A stretch of 10,253 nt of DNA from Verrucomicrobiota bacterium (GTDB lineage Bacteria; Verrucomicrobiota; Verrucomicrobiia; Opitutales; Opitutaceae), in contig JAUPWC010000161.1 in assembly GCA_030916665.1 (NCBI GenBank), positions 1 through 10,253 on the forward strand, read 5' to 3'. Below the pieces are notes generated by a model. The model was not told where the DNA came from. It ran no database searches and saw only the letters and a program-made list of their open reading frames with translations. The first letter of the stretch is position 1. Every line of letters begins with the position of its first letter. This document shows, piece after piece, positions 7,443 through 10,253 of this stretch. The translations under genes and the position numbers were made by a program.

Positions 7443-7481
7443 CGCCGGCGGGTCGTCTCGTTAGGATTCACCCGCCTGGCG
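7443..7481 (-). promoter_or_regulatory. GC-rich hairpin in the rpmI-rplT gap, candidate L20 leader structure
   Basis: On the minus strand, CGCC-a-GGCGGGT (7481-7470) pairs with ACCCGCCGGCG (7453-7443). This makes an 11-bp stem with one bulged A and a 16-base loop. It lies 20 bases before the rplT start. There is no T-tract, so it is not a normal terminator. L20 is known to control its own operon by binding mRNA structures in Escherichia coli and Bacillus subtilis, so a site for such control here is plausible. I cannot show that this stem mimics the 23S rRNA site of L20. The pairing is observed; the role is inferred. Confidence 0.5.
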
Positions 7482-7509
7482 GAGTTATGGTTTCGCTTCG
7501 GCTGTCGGA

Positions 7510-7704
7510 TTAGAGCCCAAAGGGCAGACAGCGCTTGAGCGGCTGGGCATGGCCCTCGGCCACGAGCTTGTCGCGGGAGGCACGGCGTTTGGACTTCGTG
7601 CTTTTCGCGGCCAGCAGGTGACGGAAGCCGGGCGTGCGCCGGATCAACTTGCCCTTGGCGGACAATTTGAAGCGCTTGGCAACGGACTTTTTGGTCTTTT
7701 GCAT
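7510..7704 (-). CDS. rpmI: 50S ribosomal protein L35
   Basis: L35 is a small basic large-subunit protein. The 64 residues start MQKTKKSVAKRFKLSAKGKL and contain the typical HLLAAKSTKSKRR stretch, ending KRCLPFGL. Length and composition are normal for L35. The ATG is at 7702-7704 and the stop is TAA at 7510-7512. It is the first gene of rpmI-rplT here. The next gene upstream on the same strand is the end of the transporter gene, 84 bases away, rather than infC. A hairpin at 7734-7775 lies in that gap. No strong Shine-Dalgarno sequence is seen. Confidence 0.95.
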   Translation of the reverse strand: MQKTKKSVAKRFKLSAKGKLIRRTPGFRHLLAAKSTKSKRRASRDKLVAEGHAQPLKRCLPFGL

Positions 7705-7733
7705 GGGATGAGTTGGCCAAAACAGAGGAGGCT

Positions 7734-7775
7734 CCGGGGGTTGGCAAGTATTTTGTCGGCGGAAACCACCCCCGG
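7734..7775 (-). promoter_or_regulatory. Hairpin between the transporter gene and rpmI
   Basis: On the minus strand, CCGGGGGTGG (7775-7766) pairs with CCAACCCCCGG (7744-7734), with one bulged A and a loop of 21 bases that is A/T-richer than its surroundings. It lies 14 bases after the transporter stop codon and about 30 bases before rpmI. It could end transporter transcription, though no T-tract follows, or it could form part of the ribosomal-protein leader. I could not identify a clear promoter for rpmI in this 84-base gap. Confidence 0.45.
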
Positions 7776-7788
7776 CCGCCCAGCCGTT

Positions 7789-9273
7789 CTAATCCCAGCC
7801 GTAAAGCGGCGCCAAAAACCTCACGACCAGCCAGATCGTGACGGCTCCGATGAGGTCAAGCCAGACTCCCTTGCGCATCATCGAGGTCAGCCGCACCTGT
7901 TGGGTGGCATAAGCTTGGGCGTTGGGGCCGGTGGATACGGGCAGTAAAAACCCGAAGCTGCACGCCAAGGTCGTAGCCAGCGCGACCGGGATCGGGTTCA
8001 ATCCGGCCGCAACCGCCACGGCGATCATCATCGGGGCCATGATGGCGGCCGAAGCGGTGTTGGAAGCCGCCTCGCTCAAAAGGATACTCAGCACAATCGC
8101 CACCGCGACCAAGGTCCACAGCCCCGGCTGACCGAGCAGCACCCCCACCCCGTCGCCGAGGGCCTTGGCCAAGCCGGTCTGGAAGAGCTGAGCCCCGAGC
8201 GACAAGCCGCCTGCAAACAGCAGGATCGTGCCCCAGTCGATCTTCACGGCCTCGTGCCATTCGAGGGTGAACTCCGATTTACGGAGATTCGTGGGGAACA
8301 CCAGCAGAACCAGCCCGGCCAGCAAACCGATGATGTCCTCCGGAAAATGCCGGCGAATCCACCCGGAGAACGGATTACCGCCGAAACCAAGCAGTTCGCT
8401 CAGGCCCGGAAACATCCAGAGGAAAATCGCGAGCGACAGCGCGCCCGCCACATGGAGTTCGCCGCGCGACATCGGCCCCAGACCGTCCAACTGGTCGCCG
8501 AACTGCCGGCGGAGTGCCGCCGCATCGCCGAGCGTCACCCCGCCCGCCGGCCGCATAAGCCGCAGCAGCGCGACCAACAGCACAAGCGAAAGCGGCAGGG
8601 CGAGCTGCATCCATTGCACAAAGCTGAGATGGATGCCGGCGTGTTCGCGCAGCGCCGCCAGCGCGATGAGGTTGGGCGGCGTGCCCACGGGCGTGGCGAG
8701 TCCGCCGATCGAGGCGGCGAAGGCGATGAGCAGTATCAGATTTTCCCGCACCGCCTGATCCTTGCCGAGTCCGGGACAAGTCTTCATCACACCGAGCGCG
8801 ATCGGCAGCATGACGGCCGTGGTGCCGGAGTTGCTCATCCACATGGAGAGCAGCGCGGTGAGCGTGCCGAGGGCCGCGAACACCGCAAATGGCGACCGCG
8901 TCACCCCGGGCAGCGACAGCAGCCGCAGGGCGAGCCGCTTGTCCAGGCCGTGCTTCTGCAACGCCACGCCCAGCATGAACGAACCGATGAAGAGAAACGT
9001 GATCGAACTCGCAAACGGCCCGAGCACCGCCGACACGGAACCGACACCGAACACGATGCAGAGCGCCGGCACGAGGAGCGACGTCGCCGCCATCGGGATC
9101 GCCTCGCTCACCCAGAGAATGATCGCGAGCGTCATCAGTGCGGCGAGCTTGTGCGCCGGCACGCCGAGACCGGGCAACGGCAGCCACCACACGAGCGCCG
9201 CCGCCGCAGGCGCGACGAAAAGTCCGACGGGGCGGCGCAGACGCTCGAACGTTGCTTCCAACCGGGCGATCAT
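7789..9273 (-). CDS. SLC13/DASS-family membrane transporter, probably for dicarboxylates or similar anions
   Basis: This is a 494-residue inner-membrane protein made mostly of hydrophobic segments, the size expected for divalent anion:sodium symporters (DASS, SLC13). Both family repeats are present. In the first, MWMSNSGTTAVMLP (144-157) and GGLATPVGTPPNLI (190-203); in the second, LSEAASNTASAAIMAP (399-414) and LLPVSTGPNAQAY (443-455). In characterised members these SNT and TPxGTPPN-type loops bind sodium and the carboxylate substrate. The first SNT reads S147-N148-S149, a conservative change. The frame is open upstream to a GTG at 9403-9405, but the added 44 residues are Arg/Pro-rich and unlike the family, so the ATG at 9271-9273 is preferred. 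It appears to be a single-gene unit upstream of rpmI on the same strand. The substrate cannot be read from the sequence. Confidence 0.9.
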   Translation of the reverse strand: MIARLEATFERLRRPVGLFVAPAAAALVWWLPLPGLGVPAHKLAALMTLAIILWVSEAIPMAATSLLVPALCIVFGVGSVSAVLGPFASSITFLFIGSFMLGVALQKHGLDKRLALRLLSLPGVTRSPFAVFAALGTLTALLSMWMSNSGTTAVMLPIALGVMKTCPGLGKDQAVRENLILLIAFAASIGGLATPVGTPPNLIALAALREHAGIHLSFVQWMQLALPLSLVLLVALLRLMRPAGGVTLGDAAALRRQFGDQLDGLGPMSRGELHVAGALSLAIFLWMFPGLSELLGFGGNPFSGWIRRHFPEDIIGLLAGLVLLVFPTNLRKSEFTLEWHEAVKIDWGTILLFAGGLSLGAQLFQTGLAKALGDGVGVLLGQPGLWTLVAVAIVLSILLSEAASNTASAAIMAPMMIAVAVAAGLNPIPVALATTLACSFGFLLPVSTGPNAQAYATQQVRLTSMMRKGVWLDLIGAVTIWLVVRFLAPLYGWD

Positions 9274-9349
9274 CGGGGGCGGCGTGGGGTGGGCGGAGCT
9301 TGCAGGCGCTCCGCGACGTGACCAGCCGAATCCCGGCGAGCGCGGCGAC

Positions 9350-9377
9350 GCGGCGTGATTACGCTTACTCACGCCGC
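9350..9377. promoter_or_regulatory. Perfect 9-bp inverted repeat upstream of the transporter gene
   Basis: GCGGCGTGA (9350-9358) and TCACGCCGC (9369-9377) are exact reverse complements separated by 10 bases. The element lies about 77 bases before the preferred transporter start. If transcription starts near 9407 it would fall in the 5' untranslated region, so it could be an RNA stem or a protein-binding dyad. No T-tract follows it on either strand. The function is unknown. Confidence 0.5.
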
Positions 9378-9386
9378 CAATCAGCC

Positions 9387-9400
9387 GTCGAATATTCGAC
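9387..9400. promoter_or_regulatory. 14-bp perfect palindrome, candidate operator
   Basis: GTCGAATATTCGAC reads the same on both strands. It lies in the divergent region between the transporter gene and the tRNA cluster, just downstream of a possible minus-strand promoter. The length and place fit a binding site for a dimeric regulator. A palindrome of this length is expected by chance about once in a window this size, so confidence is low. Confidence 0.35.
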
Positions 9401-9413
9401 CTCACGCCGTCGG

Positions 9414-9442
9414 AAAATAAGTTGACATGCTTCCGGCGTTAA
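9414..9442 (-). promoter_or_regulatory. Possible promoter of the transporter gene
   Basis: On the minus strand, TTAACG (9442-9437) is followed by a 17-base spacer and TATTTT (9419-9414). Each box matches the housekeeping sigma consensus at 4 of 6 positions, and the spacing is ideal. Transcription would start near 9407, giving a leader of about 130 bases before the ATG at 9273 that includes both dyads. It overlaps a plus-strand TTGACA at 9422-9427, which may belong to a tRNA promoter but has no good -10 box at normal spacing. Confidence 0.35.
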
Positions 9443-9467
9443 TGAGCTTCTGGCCCTCCATTTTTGC

Positions 9468-9542
<75 letters not shown>

Positions 9543-9593
9543 AATTTCGGGTTGTTTGCCAGTTCCCCCACTTTATCGTGCCCGGCACGCGAC

Positions 9594-9668
9594 GCCGGCG
9601 TAGCTCAATGGTAGAGCACCTGTTTTGTAAACAGGCGGTTGCGGGTTCGAATCCCATCGCCGGCTCCA
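9594..9668 (+). tRNA. tRNA-Thr (anticodon UGU)
   Basis: The acceptor stem pairs GCCGGCG (9594-9600) perfectly with CGCCGGC (9658-9664). Discriminator U and encoded CCA follow (9665-9668). The D arm is GCTC/GAGC. The anticodon stem is CCTGT/ACAGG around TTTGTAA, with anticodon TGT at 9626-9628, which reads ACA (Thr). The T arm is GCGGG-TTCGAAT-CCCAT, which has one G-U pair and one C-A mismatch at its base. It lies 51 bases after tRNA-Lys. Confidence 0.96.
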
Positions 9669-9739
9669 CTTCTCACCAACGATTGCTGCGTCCGCGCCCT
9701 ACCCCCACGCTTTCGCGACGGCCACACGAATTTTTCCAC

Positions 9740-9813
9740 TGCCCGATGGTGTAATGGTAGCACGAACGACTCTGACTCGTTCTGTCTAGGTTCGAGTCCT
9801 AGTCGGGCAGCCA
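9740..9813 (+). tRNA. tRNA-Gln (anticodon CUG)
   Basis: The acceptor stem pairs TGCCCGA (9740-9746) with TCGGGCA (9803-9809). Discriminator G and encoded CCA follow (9810-9813). The anticodon stem is AACGA/TCGTT around CTCTGAC, with anticodon CTG at 9772-9774, which reads CAG (Gln). The T arm is CTAGG-TTCGAGT-CCTAG. The first pair is U1-A72, which GatCAB amidotransferases are known to recognise, matching the gatCAB operon in this window. It lies 71 bases after tRNA-Thr. No obvious terminator follows. Confidence 0.96.
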
Positions 9814-9995
9814 CTTTATCTGATACGCTGCATGAATTCGTTTGCTGGCGCGTAACTTTCGGGACGCTGGCACAGAAACCGCATTGACAGTGCAAACTCC
9901 TTTTAAGCAGCATTTGTATTCCCAAGCTTTTTGCACATGCAGTAATTAAGCGGCATCCGGGTGTTACCCCACTCGCCCGCCTGTAGCGCCCCCCC

Positions 9996-10017
9996 TTTCC
10001 GACAGGAAAATTATAAT
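9996..10017 (+). promoter_or_regulatory. Possible promoter -10 box with adjoining dyad before the MotA/TolQ/ExbB gene
   Basis: A perfect TATAAT lies at 10012-10017, 32 bases before the ATG at 10050, which is a suitable place for a promoter. No good -35 box occurs at normal spacing, because a run of C fills that position. Just upstream, TTTCC (9996-10000) and GGAAA (10005-10009) form a short inverted repeat around GACA, which might be an activator or repressor site. The remainder of the 236-base gap between tRNA-Gln and this gene (9814-10049) shows no gene or other clear element. Confidence 0.4.
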
Positions 10018-10049
10018 CCCCCGCCAGTCATAAAAATCACACTCGCACT

Positions 10050-10253
10050 ATGATCTCTGCACAAATGCCCCTCGCGTTCCTGATGAACCAGACTCCGATG
10101 GAGCTGTTCAAGCACGGCGGTCCCATCATGTGGCCCATCCTGCTTGTCTCCTTCCTCATGATCACCGTCGCCATCGAGCGCGTCATCTTCATCATCCGCG
10201 AGAACGCCCGCCGCCAGCCCGAAGTCGTCGAGAAGATGCTGGAGCGCGTGGAA
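10050..10253 (+). CDS. MotA/TolQ/ExbB proton-channel family protein, N-terminal part
   Basis: From the ATG at 10050, 68 codons are visible before the window ends. The protein starts MISAQMPLAFLMNQTPMELF and then has a glycine/proline turn (HGGPIMWPILLVSF) leading into a hydrophobic membrane segment (about residues 26-45) that ends in IERVIFIIRENARR. A first membrane helix followed by 'IER' and a basic, helical cytoplasmic stretch is the typical beginning of ExbB/TolQ-type proteins. These pair with ExbD/TolR partners and use the proton gradient to energise outer-membrane processes; MotA relatives drive flagella. An alternative start is the Met at residue 6. There is no Shine-Dalgarno sequence. 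The visible part cannot say which subfamily it is; an ExbD/TolR gene just beyond the window would be expected for the transport type. Confidence 0.8.
   Translation, partial: MISAQMPLAFLMNQTPMELFKHGGPIMWPILLVSFLMITVAIERVIFIIRENARRQPEVVEKMLERVE

Noticed and set aside
8254..9321. Plus-strand open frame opposite the transporter gene
   Set aside because: It is a highly charged Arg/Gln/His-rich translation antisense to a clear membrane-protein gene, as expected of the complement of hydrophobic codons.
9274..9405. Extension of the transporter to the upstream GTG at 9403-9405
   Set aside because: The 44 added residues are Arg/Pro-rich and unlike DASS N-termini, and the region holds promoter-like boxes and dyads. 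The ATG at 9271-9273 gives a normal protein.
9890..9936. GTGCAAA and TTTGCAC inverted repeat after tRNA-Gln
   Set aside because: A 7-bp match with a 33-base gap is expected by chance, and neither a T-tract nor promoter spacing supports it. The nearby TTGACA at 9884-9889 also lacks a -10 box.

Overview
The window is an ordinary chromosomal housekeeping region from a bacterium with high G+C content and strong G/C bias at third codon positions. That bias produces very long spurious antisense frames. Three things suggest a Verrucomicrobiota genome, possibly the Opitutales: the style of the proteins, the scarcity of clear Shine-Dalgarno sites, and an intergenic hairpin built from 'cgtgtgttt'-type units. 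This is an inference; no 16S rRNA or similar marker is present. I found no mobile element, CRISPR array, phage gene or defence system.

Layout. (1) Positions 1-2405, minus strand: gatC-gatA-gatB, the three subunits of the tRNA-dependent amidotransferase, with gatB cut by the left edge. A long imperfect hairpin repeat separates gatA from gatB. (2) Positions 2531-3286, plus strand: a PilZ-domain protein, divergent from gatC. A second, cloverleaf-like palindromic repeat lies between it and the convergent pheT. (3) Positions 3424-7704, minus strand: rpmI (L35), rplT (L20), pheS and pheT, transcribed in that order. A strong intrinsic terminator with a UUCG loop lies between rplT and pheS, and a GC-rich hairpin lies in the rpmI-rplT gap. 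infC, the usual first gene of this cluster in many bacteria, is not there. (4) Positions 7789-9273, minus strand: a DASS/SLC13-type transporter with a dyad-rich upstream region. (5) Positions 9468-9813, plus strand: tRNA-Lys(CUU), tRNA-Thr(UGU) and tRNA-Gln(CUG), all with encoded CCA. (6) Positions 10050-10253, plus strand: the beginning of a MotA/TolQ/ExbB-family proton-channel protein, cut by the right edge.

Most of the window serves translation: two aminoacylation systems (PheRS and the Gln/Asn transamidation enzyme), two large-subunit ribosomal proteins and three tRNAs. The tRNA-Gln has the U1-A72 pair that GatCAB recognises. The most interesting material lies between genes: two different palindromic repeats, a terminator that may act as an attenuator, and hairpins in leader regions. 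No clearly new biological system is visible.
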